DNA of 64,000 bases from Collinsella aerofaciens. GTDB taxonomy: Bacteria > Actinomycetota > Coriobacteriia > Coriobacteriales > Coriobacteriaceae. The stretch lies in the NCBI RefSeq assembly GCF_902364945.1, contig NZ_CABJFS010000001.1:186001-250000 (forward strand), written 5' to 3'. This document shows positions 15,169-23,059 of the stretch, piece by piece. The position numbers were made by a program, and so were the translations under genes. Each line of letters opens with the position of its first letter. Positions within the stretch are counted from its first letter, which is position 1. The notes below the pieces were generated by a model, which saw only the letters and a list, made by a program, of their open reading frames with translations, was not told the DNA's origin and searched no databases.

Positions 15169-18168
15169 CTATTTCTTAAGAAGGTACGAATAGTTGTCGC
15201 GCACGGCCCTGATGGTCAGGCGGACGGCCTCGGGAAGACCGGTGTTGACGGCATCGACCGAGACGGTGCGGACCGTGCCGGCGACGCGGACTTTAAAGTG
15301 GTCCTCGTCCACAGCCAGGAAGCCCTCGTTCTCGGAGTTCTCCATGTCCTGCTCGCTCCAGAACAGGGTGAGCTTGTCCTTATAGGGACGACCCTCCTGG
15401 TAGGGGCAGAACACGGCGCAGTTGCCGCACTCGTTGCACATGCCGTCGACATGTACCACCTGATGCTTGGCCAGGCCCGGCACCTTAATTGCCACGTTGG
15501 CGCGGTTGGGGCACACGTCGCAGCAGACCTCGCACACCGAGCCGCAGCCCAGGCAGCGGGTCTTGGTGCAGTTGTGCTTGTCGCGGCACAGCGACCCCTT
15601 GCGCTCGTAGCAGGTGTCCTCGCGACCGGCCTGCTCGTTGCAGTCGGCGTACTTGTTAAAGTCGACACCGGCAATGGCACGAGCGACCTCGGCGGCGTCG
15701 GCAATAGCCTCGACCACGGTGGCAGGACCGCGGCGGCAGTCACCAGCAGCCCAGACGCCCTCGACGCCGGTGGAGGTGGCGGCAAGACGGCCGCGACGGT
15801 CGTGCTCGACGCCCGCGGCATCGTACAGGCTGGCATCGATGCCCTCGCCCACGGCGCAGATCACCGTGGTGGCGGAAAGCTCGACGGTCTCGCCCGTGGC
15901 GACGGGGCTGCGACGGCCACTTGCATCCGGCTCGCCAAGTTCCATAACGTCGCAGGTCAGCACTGCGCCGTTGAGTGCCTTGGGCGCCAGCAGCTCGCAG
16001 AACTCAACGCCGTCGGCAAGAGCAAGATCGAGCTCTTCCTCGTCGGCGGGCATCTGCTTCTTGGTGCGGCGATACACCAGGCGCACGTTCTTCACGCCAG
16101 CCAGACGCTTGGCCACGCGGGCCGCGTCCATGGCGGTGTTGCCGGCGCCAATGACCACGACGTCCTCGCCCAGCTCGAGCTTCTCGCCCTTCTTGGCGGC
16201 CTCGAGGAACTCCAGCACGTCGAGCTCGGCACCCTCGCCCAGGCCCGCAGAACCGGGCATCCAGGCACCGGTGGCCACGACCACGTCGGTGAAGCCCTGG
16301 GCCTTGAGCTCGTCAATGGACTCCACGCGGGCGTTGAGCTGCACCTTGGCACCAAAGGCCAGGCAGAGCTCGGCGTCGTGGGAGATATCGTCGCTCGCGA
16401 TACGGAACTCGGGGATTACGTGACGGACCACGCCGCCGAGAGAGTCGCGGGCCTCAAAGATGGTGACGGGCACGCCGGCACGCGTCAGGAAGAACGCCGT
16501 CGCCAGACCGGCCGGGCCGCCGCCGATAACGGCAACGTTGCGCTCGCCGTCGTTGGCGACGGCCTGGGCGCGCAGCTTGGGCAGCACGGCGGTCATGGCC
16601 TCGCGGGCGGCCTTGAGCTTGCTGGCGCGGATCTGGGCGCCTTCGGGCTCGTAGAACGCACGCTCGCAGGCACGGCCGCAGGGATGCGGGCAGATGGTGC
16701 CGGTAATGAACGGCAGGGCGTTGCGCTCGATGATGATGTTGAGTGCGTCCTCATAGCGGCCCTCGTCAACAGCCGCCAGGTAGGCGGGAATATCCTGCTG
16801 GATGGGGCAGCTCGTGCGGCACGGCGTGGTAAAGCAGTCGGAAAGCGGGCTCTTGCCGGCGACCTTGCGGTCGGGCAGCGGGCGCAGCGGCTTCTTGTAG
16901 AGCGGGTTGGTGAGCGAGTCGGTCTGGATCGCGGTCACTGCCTCGAGAGAGACGCCCGCGAACGGCTTGCCATCCAGGTCGGCAAACTCGCCGGCCATCT
17001 GGCTAAAGCGCTCGTAGCCACCGGGCTTGAGCACGTCGGTCGCCAGGGTGACGGGCCAAATGCCGGCGTCATACAGGGCACGGATGTTGTAGACCGTGGC
17101 GCCGCCGGAGTAGCTGATGCGCAGCTTGCCATCGAACTGCTCGGTAATGCGGCGGGCGGCCTCGATGGTCAGCGAGAACAGCGAACGGCCGGACATGTAC
17201 ATCTCGGTGGAAGGCAGCTCGTTCCTGGTCACGTCGACGGGGAACGTGTTGGTCAGCTTGACGCCAAACTCCAGGCCGCGCTCGGCGCACAGGGCAATCA
17301 GGCGCTCGAACATAGGCACGGCATCGGCCCACTGCAGGTCCTCGCGGAAGTGCGTGTCATCGAAGACGATGTAGTCAAAGCCCAGCTCGTTCAGGCGCTG
17401 GCGGGCAAACTCATAGCCCAGCAGCGTGGGGTTGCACTTGATGTAGGTGTTGAGGCCCTTCTCGGTGATCAGATAGGTCGCGATGCGCTCGATCTCCGCC
17501 GGCGGGCAGCCATGCAGCGTGGACTCGGTGATGGAGTTGGAGACACGTGCCGGAATGGACTCGACAAACGCGGCGTCGACATGCTCAAACTTGTCCAGGT
17601 TGGCGAGCGCCCATGCGCGGCACTCGTTCCAGACGTCGGAGCCGCTGGCGTCCTTCATGCCCTCGATGTAGGCGTCGACCTTGGGGCTCTTGATGCCCTC
17701 GAGGTCATAGCCCACGGACATGTTGAAGACAAAGCCGTCCGGGCTGCCCAGACCGTACTCGCGAGCGATCAGGTGGCAGGCGAACCATGCCTTCACGTAC
17801 TCGGCAAAGGCCTGCGGAACCTCGAGCTCGGTCGACCACTCGCAGTTGTAACACTCGTCCTGCGCCACGATACAGGGCTTGTTAACGCACTTGGAGAGTT
17901 CCTCGCCGTCCATAACCTGGACGGTCTTGAGCTCAAAGAAGCGCGAGCCCGCCACGTAGGAGGCTACGATGTTCTGGGCAAGCTGCGTATTGGGACCGGC
18001 GGCCGGGCCAAACGGGGTCTCGATGCGCTCGTCAAAAATGGGAAGCGCGCCCTCCTGGTTGGTCGTGACCATCTTGCGCACGCCAAAGATGGCGTCCTGG
18101 GTCTTGTGCTCCTCGATGATCCAGTTCATCAGCTGCGAAAACGGGATCGGCCTCATGATGTCGCTCAT
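15169..18168 (-). CDS. ygfK: YgfK, large iron-sulfur flavoprotein oxidoreductase
   Basis: YgfK is annotated as a putative selenate reductase subunit but is consistently found with purine hydroxylase genes. The 999-residue protein has an N-terminal dihydroorotate-dehydrogenase-like barrel (about 1-430), a cysteine-rich linker (CFTTPCRTSCP near 463, CPHPCGRACE near 513), a GltD-like FAD/NAD(P) domain with AVIGGGPAGLATAFFL near 570 and VVIGAGNTAMDAARVAKR near 700, and a C-terminal 4Fe-4S region (CLGCGSVCEVCCDVCP and CNECGNCAVFCP). The ATG at 18168 has a GAGGAG site; the open frame upstream has no family similarity. The FAD domain may stand in for the missing XdhB-type subunit. Confidence 0.92.
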   Translation of the reverse strand: MSDIMRPIPFSQLMNWIIEEHKTQDAIFGVRKMVTTNQEGALPIFDERIETPFGPAAGPNTQLAQNIVASYVAGSRFFELKTVQVMDGEELSKCVNKPCIVAQDECYNCEWSTELEVPQAFAEYVKAWFACHLIAREYGLGSPDGFVFNMSVGYDLEGIKSPKVDAYIEGMKDASGSDVWNECRAWALANLDKFEHVDAAFVESIPARVSNSITESTLHGCPPAEIERIATYLITEKGLNTYIKCNPTLLGYEFARQRLNELGFDYIVFDDTHFREDLQWADAVPMFERLIALCAERGLEFGVKLTNTFPVDVTRNELPSTEMYMSGRSLFSLTIEAARRITEQFDGKLRISYSGGATVYNIRALYDAGIWPVTLATDVLKPGGYERFSQMAGEFADLDGKPFAGVSLEAVTAIQTDSLTNPLYKKPLRPLPDRKVAGKSPLSDCFTTPCRTSCPIQQDIPAYLAAVDEGRYEDALNIIIERNALPFITGTICPHPCGRACERAFYEPEGAQIRASKLKAAREAMTAVLPKLRAQAVANDGERNVAVIGGGPAGLATAFFLTRAGVPVTIFEARDSLGGVVRHVIPEFRIASDDISHDAELCLAFGAKVQLNARVESIDELKAQGFTDVVVATGAWMPGSAGLGEGAELDVLEFLEAAKKGEKLELGEDVVVIGAGNTAMDAARVAKRLAGVKNVRLVYRRTKKQMPADEEELDLALADGVEFCELLAPKALNGAVLTCDVMELGEPDASGRRSPVATGETVELSATTVICAVGEGIDASLYDAAGVEHDRRGRLAATSTGVEGVWAAGDCRRGPATVVEAIADAAEVARAIAGVDFNKYADCNEQAGREDTCYERKGSLCRDKHNCTKTRCLGCGSVCEVCCDVCPNRANVAIKVPGLAKHQVVHVDGMCNECGNCAVFCPYQEGRPYKDKLTLFWSEQDMENSENEGFLAVDEDHFKVRVAGTVRTVSVDAVNTGLPEAVRLTIRAVRDNYSYLLKK

Positions 18169-18266
18169 AATGAGCTCCTCTCTGTAACGCCCGGCGAGAC
18201 CGCGCGGCGGGCGCAAATACGGTGTAGCGCTAGCACAGCGCCGGCGACCCCGCGGAGGCCGCCTAT

Positions 18267-18302
18267 ACGCGCGTCGGATGTGGCGAAACATCCGGCGCGC
18301 GT
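18267..18302. other. Strong hairpin between ssnA and ygfK
   Basis: A 15-bp stem with one mismatch (18267-18281 with 18288-18302) has no U-run after it on either strand. Inside a polycistronic message it could be an RNA processing or stabilising element that sets the ssnA to ygfK ratio. Confidence 0.5.
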
Positions 18303-18316
18303 GAATCTACTTGTAA

Positions 18317-19672
18317 TTAGTAGGCGCGATCGTTGAGCGTGCTCCAGAGCTTCTTGGACTCAGCCATGGTCCACGCGTTGATCTTTTCCTCATCAATACC
18401 GACAAACTCGCGATCCTTGTACAGGACGCGGCCGTTGATGATGGTGGTGCGGCAGTTTTTGCCCATCATGCCAAAGAGCATGTGGCCGTCGATGTTCTCC
18501 TCGCTCAGCGGCGTAAAGGGCTTGTAGTCCATAACGATGACGTCGGCGGCAGCACCGGCCTCGAGCACACCGAGCTTGCGATCGAAGTACTTGCTCGCCA
18601 TCTTGGCGTTGTTCTCGAACAGCATGGTCATGGCCTCGCACCAGCCCACGTTGGGCATGGCGGCGTTGTGGCGCTGAATGATCAGGAAGACCTTGAGGCT
18701 CTCGAGCATATCGTGGGTGTAGGCGTCGGTGCCCATGCACACGGGGATGCCGCGGCGGAAGAACTCGAGCACGGGAGCGCAGCCCACGGCGTTGCCCATA
18801 TTGGATTCGGGATTGTTGACCAGCCAGGTGCCGGACTCCTTGACGATATCCATCTCGGCGGGCGTCACGTGGATGCAGTGGCCGAGCATGGTGTCGGGAC
18901 CCAGCAGGTTGTGCTGCAGCAGGCGCTCGACGGGGCTGATGCCACCACGGTTGAGACGGGAGTCCCACACGTCATTCATGCCCTCGCACACATGGATGTG
19001 GAAGCCGGTCAGGCCGTTGTTGGCCTCGGCCATCTTGTCCATGGTCTCGTCCGACAGCGTAAAGGTGGCGTGACCGCCAAACATGGCGGCGATCATGTGG
19101 TTGTCGTTATCGCGACGCTCCTTGGCGGCCCACTGGGCAAATTCGGCGTTCTCGGCAATGGCCTGGTCGCATTTTTCCTGGCCGCGGCGGTCGGAGACCT
19201 CGTAGCACAGGCACGAACGCATGCCCAGCTCCTGAGCTGCATCCTTAATGGTAAAGAGGCTGCCTGGGATCTCGCAGAAGCTCGCGTGGTGATCGAAGAT
19301 CGTTGTGACGCCATCGCGGATGGAGTCCAGAATCGTGGCATAGGCGCTGGCCTTGGTGCCGTCGAGCGTCAGGTTGTCATCGATCTTCCACCACTGCTGC
19401 TCAAGATTCTCCAGGAAGTTGGTGGGGTTGCAGCCCTTAATGGCAAGGCCGCGAGCCAGACCCGAGTAGATGTGGGTGTGGCAATTGATGAGTCCGGGCA
19501 TGATGAGGTTGCCCTGGGCGTCGACGTACTCGGCATCCGGGTACTTGACCTTGAGCTCGCACTCGGGGCCCACTTCGACGATCGTATCTCCGTCAATGGC
19601 GACCGCACCGTTTGGAATAAACGGGGTCTGAGCGTTGCGGGTAAAAACGGAACCGTTAGCGACCAGAAGCAT
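18317..19672 (-). CDS. ssnA: SsnA, putative aminohydrolase of the amidohydrolase superfamily
   Basis: SsnA resembles guanine deaminase and chlorohydrolases, which remove ring amino groups. The 451-residue protein has MPGLINCHTHIYSGLARG near residue 58 (metal His-x-His), HIHVCEGMND near residue 227, LGHCIHVTPAEMD near residue 265 and CMGTDAY near residue 309 (metal aspartate), the full mononuclear-metal set. The ATG at 19672 follows AAGGGAGC; six additional codons upstream overlap that site. It lies between the permease and ygfK. A guanine- or aminopurine-like substrate is inferred from the context. Confidence 0.92.
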   Translation of the reverse strand: MLLVANGSVFTRNAQTPFIPNGAVAIDGDTIVEVGPECELKVKYPDAEYVDAQGNLIMPGLINCHTHIYSGLARGLAIKGCNPTNFLENLEQQWWKIDDNLTLDGTKASAYATILDSIRDGVTTIFDHHASFCEIPGSLFTIKDAAQELGMRSCLCYEVSDRRGQEKCDQAIAENAEFAQWAAKERRDNDNHMIAAMFGGHATFTLSDETMDKMAEANNGLTGFHIHVCEGMNDVWDSRLNRGGISPVERLLQHNLLGPDTMLGHCIHVTPAEMDIVKESGTWLVNNPESNMGNAVGCAPVLEFFRRGIPVCMGTDAYTHDMLESLKVFLIIQRHNAAMPNVGWCEAMTMLFENNAKMASKYFDRKLGVLEAGAAADVIVMDYKPFTPLSEENIDGHMLFGMMGKNCRTTIINGRVLYKDREFVGIDEEKINAWTMAESKKLWSTLNDRAY

Positions 19673-19820
19673 GGATGCTCCCTTCAACATCAGAGGCGGG
19701 GTTTGACACCTCTGACATGGCGGAGTGCGAAGCGCCGGCCTACACCGGAAACGGGCCCTCTCCCGTCAACGCTTCACCAAAGGGACAAACCCTTTGAAGT
19801 GCGGCTTGACGCCGCATGAC

Positions 19821-19850
19821 GTCGGCGGACGAGGCGATGCGTCCGCCGAC
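19821..19850. other. Hairpin between permease and ssnA
   Basis: GTCGGCGGACG (19821-19831) pairs perfectly with 19840-19850. There is no U-run. The 195-bp gap also has a smaller stem (TCAGAGG near 19690 with CCTCTGA). Together with 18267-18302 it suggests that gaps in this operon carry stable RNA structure. Confidence 0.5.
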
Positions 19851-19867
19851 GAATAGCACCGAATTGG

Positions 19868-21262
19868 TTACTTCTTGCTCTCGGGCAAGACCAGATCCAC
19901 GGCAGCGTCCTTGGCAGCATCGATGTGCTGAGCCACGACCGGCGTCTGCGGAAGAATCAGGTTAAGGACGATGGCCATGATGGCGGTGGGGGTTACGGCA
20001 TTGGAGCCGATGACGGTGGACACCCAGGCGGGCATACCCTCGCCGGCAAGGCAACCGCTGGCCATCCAGATACCCAGGCCAAAGACGACGGAGGTACCGA
20101 CGATGGTGGTAGTGCGCTGCGTGAGGCCCTCGCGGGTGAACATGCGCACGCCGTTCATGGTAATGGTGCCAAAGACGCCGACGGTCGCGCCGCCGATGAC
20201 GGGCTGCGGGATAGCGGAAAGGACGGCAGAGAGCTGCGGGAACAGACCGGCGATGGCAAAGACGGCCGCGATGATCACAAAGACCCACTTGTTGACGACC
20301 TTGTTGGAGCAGATGATGCCCACGTTCTGGCCAAGGGCGCTGGTGGGAAGACCGCCCAGCAGGCCGCCGACCATAGAGGTGAGGCCCTGGGACACGATAG
20401 CGCCGGAGAGCTCGCGCTCGGTGGGCATACGGTCGATGGAGCCCAGGCAGGCGGCGGAGACGTCGCCGATAACCTGGATGGCAACCATGGGGAACACGAC
20501 GGCGAGGGTAATGCAGACCTCGGGATCAAACTCGAGCGCATAGGGCATGAGCTTGGGAAGGGCGAAGACCTGAGCGGTGGCGACGCTTGAGAAGTCGATC
20601 ATGCCAAAGGGGATGGAGACGATCATGCCAACGATCATGCCAAAGAACACGGATCCCAGCTTGAGCGTGCCCTTGCCAAAGTTGGCGAGCGCAAAGACCA
20701 CGGCGAAGGTGATAAGAGCGACGCACCAGGCCTGCGGGGTGCCCCACAGTGGCGTACCCATACCGCCGGCCATATACTTGACGGCCGTGGGATACAGCGA
20801 AACGCCGATGGAGAAGATGACCGTACCGGTCACGACGGGTGGGAACAGCCACTTAATCTTGCTGTAGGCCAGACCAAAGAGGACCGCGACGGCACCGCCG
20901 ACAATCTCGCCGCCCAACAGCGCGCCAAAGCTAAAGCCCGAGGCGCCCATGGCCTGCAGGGCCGGGAGGAACGCGAACGAAACGCCCATGACGATGGGCA
21001 GGCCGCCGCCGATGCGACGGAAGGGGGCAAAGGCCTGAAGGGCCGTGTCGATCGCCGAAAGAATGAGCGCGACCTGGATGATGTCGGTGCTCTGCTGGCT
21101 ATTAAAGCCGTAGACGCCGGCCATGATGACAGCCGGGGTGATGATGCCGGCAAACGATGCCAGTACGTGCTGAAGGGCACACGGGATCATTTCCTTAACG
21201 GGAGGCATGCCTTCACGAGTGAACAGGGCTTCAGTGCCGTTCGTAACCGTCTCCTGGGTCAT
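19868..21262 (-). CDS. NCS2-family purine/urate permease (XanQ/UacT type)
   Basis: This nucleobase:cation symporter-2 imports xanthine, uric acid or related purines across the inner membrane. The 464-residue, very hydrophobic protein has about 14 membrane segments and the family signature SALGQNVGIICSNKV in the second half, with LQHVLASFAGIITPAVIM in TM1. Family length is normal. I chose the ATG at 21262 (MTQETV) because the residues upstream are not conserved-like and the NCS2 N-terminus is short; the ribosome site is modest. It is the first gene of permease-ssnA-ygfK-ferredoxin-xdhD and diverges from a YheO-type regulator. Urate versus xanthine preference cannot be assigned. Confidence 0.9.
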   Translation of the reverse strand: MTQETVTNGTEALFTREGMPPVKEMIPCALQHVLASFAGIITPAVIMAGVYGFNSQQSTDIIQVALILSAIDTALQAFAPFRRIGGGLPIVMGVSFAFLPALQAMGASGFSFGALLGGEIVGGAVAVLFGLAYSKIKWLFPPVVTGTVIFSIGVSLYPTAVKYMAGGMGTPLWGTPQAWCVALITFAVVFALANFGKGTLKLGSVFFGMIVGMIVSIPFGMIDFSSVATAQVFALPKLMPYALEFDPEVCITLAVVFPMVAIQVIGDVSAACLGSIDRMPTERELSGAIVSQGLTSMVGGLLGGLPTSALGQNVGIICSNKVVNKWVFVIIAAVFAIAGLFPQLSAVLSAIPQPVIGGATVGVFGTITMNGVRMFTREGLTQRTTTIVGTSVVFGLGIWMASGCLAGEGMPAWVSTVIGSNAVTPTAIMAIVLNLILPQTPVVAQHIDAAKDAAVDLVLPESKK

Positions 21263-21613
21263 TTGACCACCAATCCTCGAAATAGTTGTTTTCGCATCTA
21301 ACGCTCTATTGTGACGCAGTGCGGGGTTGAGGTTGTGCCTTCGTTGCATATCGTATTAAAGATGATTCTCATTCTCAATAATAATTTTTTGTTATCAGAC
21401 TATTCTTCAGCTGAGATAATGCATTTCCGCAGGTCAGGAAAGTGTCTGGTCAAAATAGCATCTAACTTTTCTTTTGGTCAACCGTTTACCGCCAAAATCA
21501 TACCGTTCGTCTGCATTACGTCATGTACCTGCGGATATACGAGATGATGAGCAGCGTGTTACCATGAGAAAAAATTGTTATGAAACTTCCGCTTTCACCC
21601 AAAGGAGTTGCCC
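21263..21613. promoter_or_regulatory. Divergent promoter region, permease operon and second YheO-type regulator
   Basis: This 351-bp gap is unusually AT-rich for the window, especially 21360-21425 and 21560-21590, and must contain promoters for both directions. The AACAAA-N3-TTTGTT palindromes of the ygeX promoter are absent here, so the two paralogous regulators may read different sites. No confident -35/-10 pair or operator was picked. Confidence 0.4.
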
Positions 21614-22270
21614 GTGAACGAGACCGTACGTCGCTTTTTGCCGATGGTCGATTTCCTGGAGCAGATACTCGGCAAAAACAGCGAGATCGTGCTGCACGAT
21701 TTCTCGGATCCCGACCACGCCATCGTCGATATTCGCAACGGCATCGTGAGTGGCCGTAAGATCGGCGGTCCCGCCACCGATCTGGCGCTCAAGATCATGC
21801 ACGACCCCAAGTATCGCGACCTGCCGTTTATTACGGGCTACGAGGGGCGCGGTGCCGGCGGCAAGACGTTGGAGTCCGCGACGTTCTTTATCCGCGAGGA
21901 TAACGAGATCGTCGGTATGCTCTGCGTCAACACCGACCTCTCGACCGTGCGCTCCATCAACGCCATGGCACAGCAGCTCATGGCCTGCTTCGACGCGGCG
22001 CCGACGCGCACGGAGCCCGCCCCTATCGAGGTCGAAAGCCTTTCGGAGTCCACACAGGAGCTCATCGACCGCAGCATTGCCGAGTTGCTGAGCGCGCGCG
22101 GGCTGGATGTAGCGTCGCTTGGCCAGAGCGACCGCGTGGACGTCATTCGCCACCTCAACGGCAACGGCGTGTTTATGCTCAAGGGCGCCGTGGCCTGCGC
22201 CGCCACCGCGCTGGGCATCTCGGAGCCCAGCGTCTACCGCTACCTGCAAAAAGTTCGCAAGGAGGGCTAA
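21614..22270 (+). CDS. YheO-type PAS/HTH transcriptional regulator (paralogue)
   Basis: The 218-residue protein has the same layout as the protein at 9211: a YheO-like PAS domain (about residues 5-125, with IVLHDFSDPDHAIVDIRNG and IVGMLCVNTDLS) and a C-terminal helix-turn-helix (about 155-215, ending ALGISEPSVYRYLQKVRK). GTG at 21614 is the likely start: AAAGGAG ends 6 bp before it, while an upstream TTG abuts that site. It diverges from the permease operon. The PAS and HTH cores are clearly related to its paralogue but distant enough that ligand or operator may differ. Confidence 0.85.
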   Translation: MNETVRRFLPMVDFLEQILGKNSEIVLHDFSDPDHAIVDIRNGIVSGRKIGGPATDLALKIMHDPKYRDLPFITGYEGRGAGGKTLESATFFIREDNEIVGMLCVNTDLSTVRSINAMAQQLMACFDAAPTRTEPAPIEVESLSESTQELIDRSIAELLSARGLDVASLGQSDRVDVIRHLNGNGVFMLKGAVACAATALGISEPSVYRYLQKVRKEG

Positions 22271-22318
22271 CGAGCAAAATGGAGCGCGGCTCCACAAGCG
22301 ATCCGTCACTTGACAAAA

Positions 22319-22353
22319 GACCCTGCAGCTCGCACGCGCTGCAGGGTCTTTTT
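22319..22353 (+). terminator. Bidirectional terminator between regulator and ridA
   Basis: GACCCTGCAG (22319-22328) pairs perfectly with 22339-22348 and is followed by five T on the plus strand; AAAA before the stem gives a T-run on the minus strand. It serves the convergent regulator and ridA genes. Confidence 0.85.
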
Positions 22354-22382
22354 GCATGTCATGTTTAGTTGTTACCAACACC

Positions 22383-22760
22383 TTAGAGAGCGGCGACAAC
22401 CTCGATCTCGACCAGACCGCCAGCCGGAAGGGCGGCAACCTGGAAAGCGCTGCGCGCGGGGAACGGAGCCTCGAACTTGGAGGCGTAAATCTCGTTCACG
22501 GCGGCAAAGTCGGCGATGTCGGCCAGGTAGACCGTGGTCTTGACGACATCGGCAAACGTGGCGCCGGCAGCGGTCAGCAGAGCCTCGACGTTGGCGAGGG
22601 ACTGCTTGGCCTGGGCCTCGACACCCTCGGGCAGCTTGCCGGTCGCGGGATCGATGCCCAGCTGGCCGGACAGGAACACCATGTTGCCAGTCTGGATACC
22701 GGGGGAATACGAGCCGATGGCTGCGGGTGCGTTATCGGAAGACACGACGGTCTTGCTCAT
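22383..22760 (-). CDS. ridA: RidA-family enamine/imine deaminase
   Basis: RidA hydrolyses reactive enamines and imines such as 2-aminoacrylate to keto acids and ammonia. The 125-residue protein has the family layout: IGSYSPGIQTGNMVFLSGQ near residue 15, AKQSLANVEALL near 51 and a C-terminal PFPARSAFQVAALPAGGLVEIE containing the substrate-binding arginine. The ATG has an AAGGAG site. It borders the purine locus, which makes sense because YgeX-type lyases release 2-aminoacrylate, although RidA is also a general housekeeping protein. Confidence 0.93.
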   Translation of the reverse strand: MSKTVVSSDNAPAAIGSYSPGIQTGNMVFLSGQLGIDPATGKLPEGVEAQAKQSLANVEALLTAAGATFADVVKTTVYLADIADFAAVNEIYASKFEAPFPARSAFQVAALPAGGLVEIEVVAAL

Positions 22761-23059
22761 GTTTTTCTCCTTACGATCAAATAGAGAGCGTGAGCGCGGC
22801 GTTCACACCGGGAGGCACAGTTCGGTCTGAACACCGCGCTTGATTGGGATAGTAGGGGATGAGTTTGCCCGATGCAAGATAATTATCAGCCTTCGAGAAT
22901 ATTTTATCGCCCAACGGTTTCCCCGGACCGCTGAACGGTTCTCATGTGGAGCAGCCAGTCCAAGCTGCTGAAGACTTTATCCCGCTTAGAGCACGGGCAT
23001 CGCCTGCCGCGATGGCACCACTATACTTTTGATTATCTGAGCATTTTGAAAGGCAGGAT

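Noticed and set aside
15298..18336. Very long open frame (about 1000 codons) on the plus strand
   Set aside because: It is the antisense shadow of ygfK in GC-rich DNA; low-complexity composition and no family features.
21355..21420. Possible Fur box or riboswitch in the AT-rich permease leader
   Set aside because: GATGATTCTCATTCTC is only a loose match, and no conserved purine-riboswitch core could be found.
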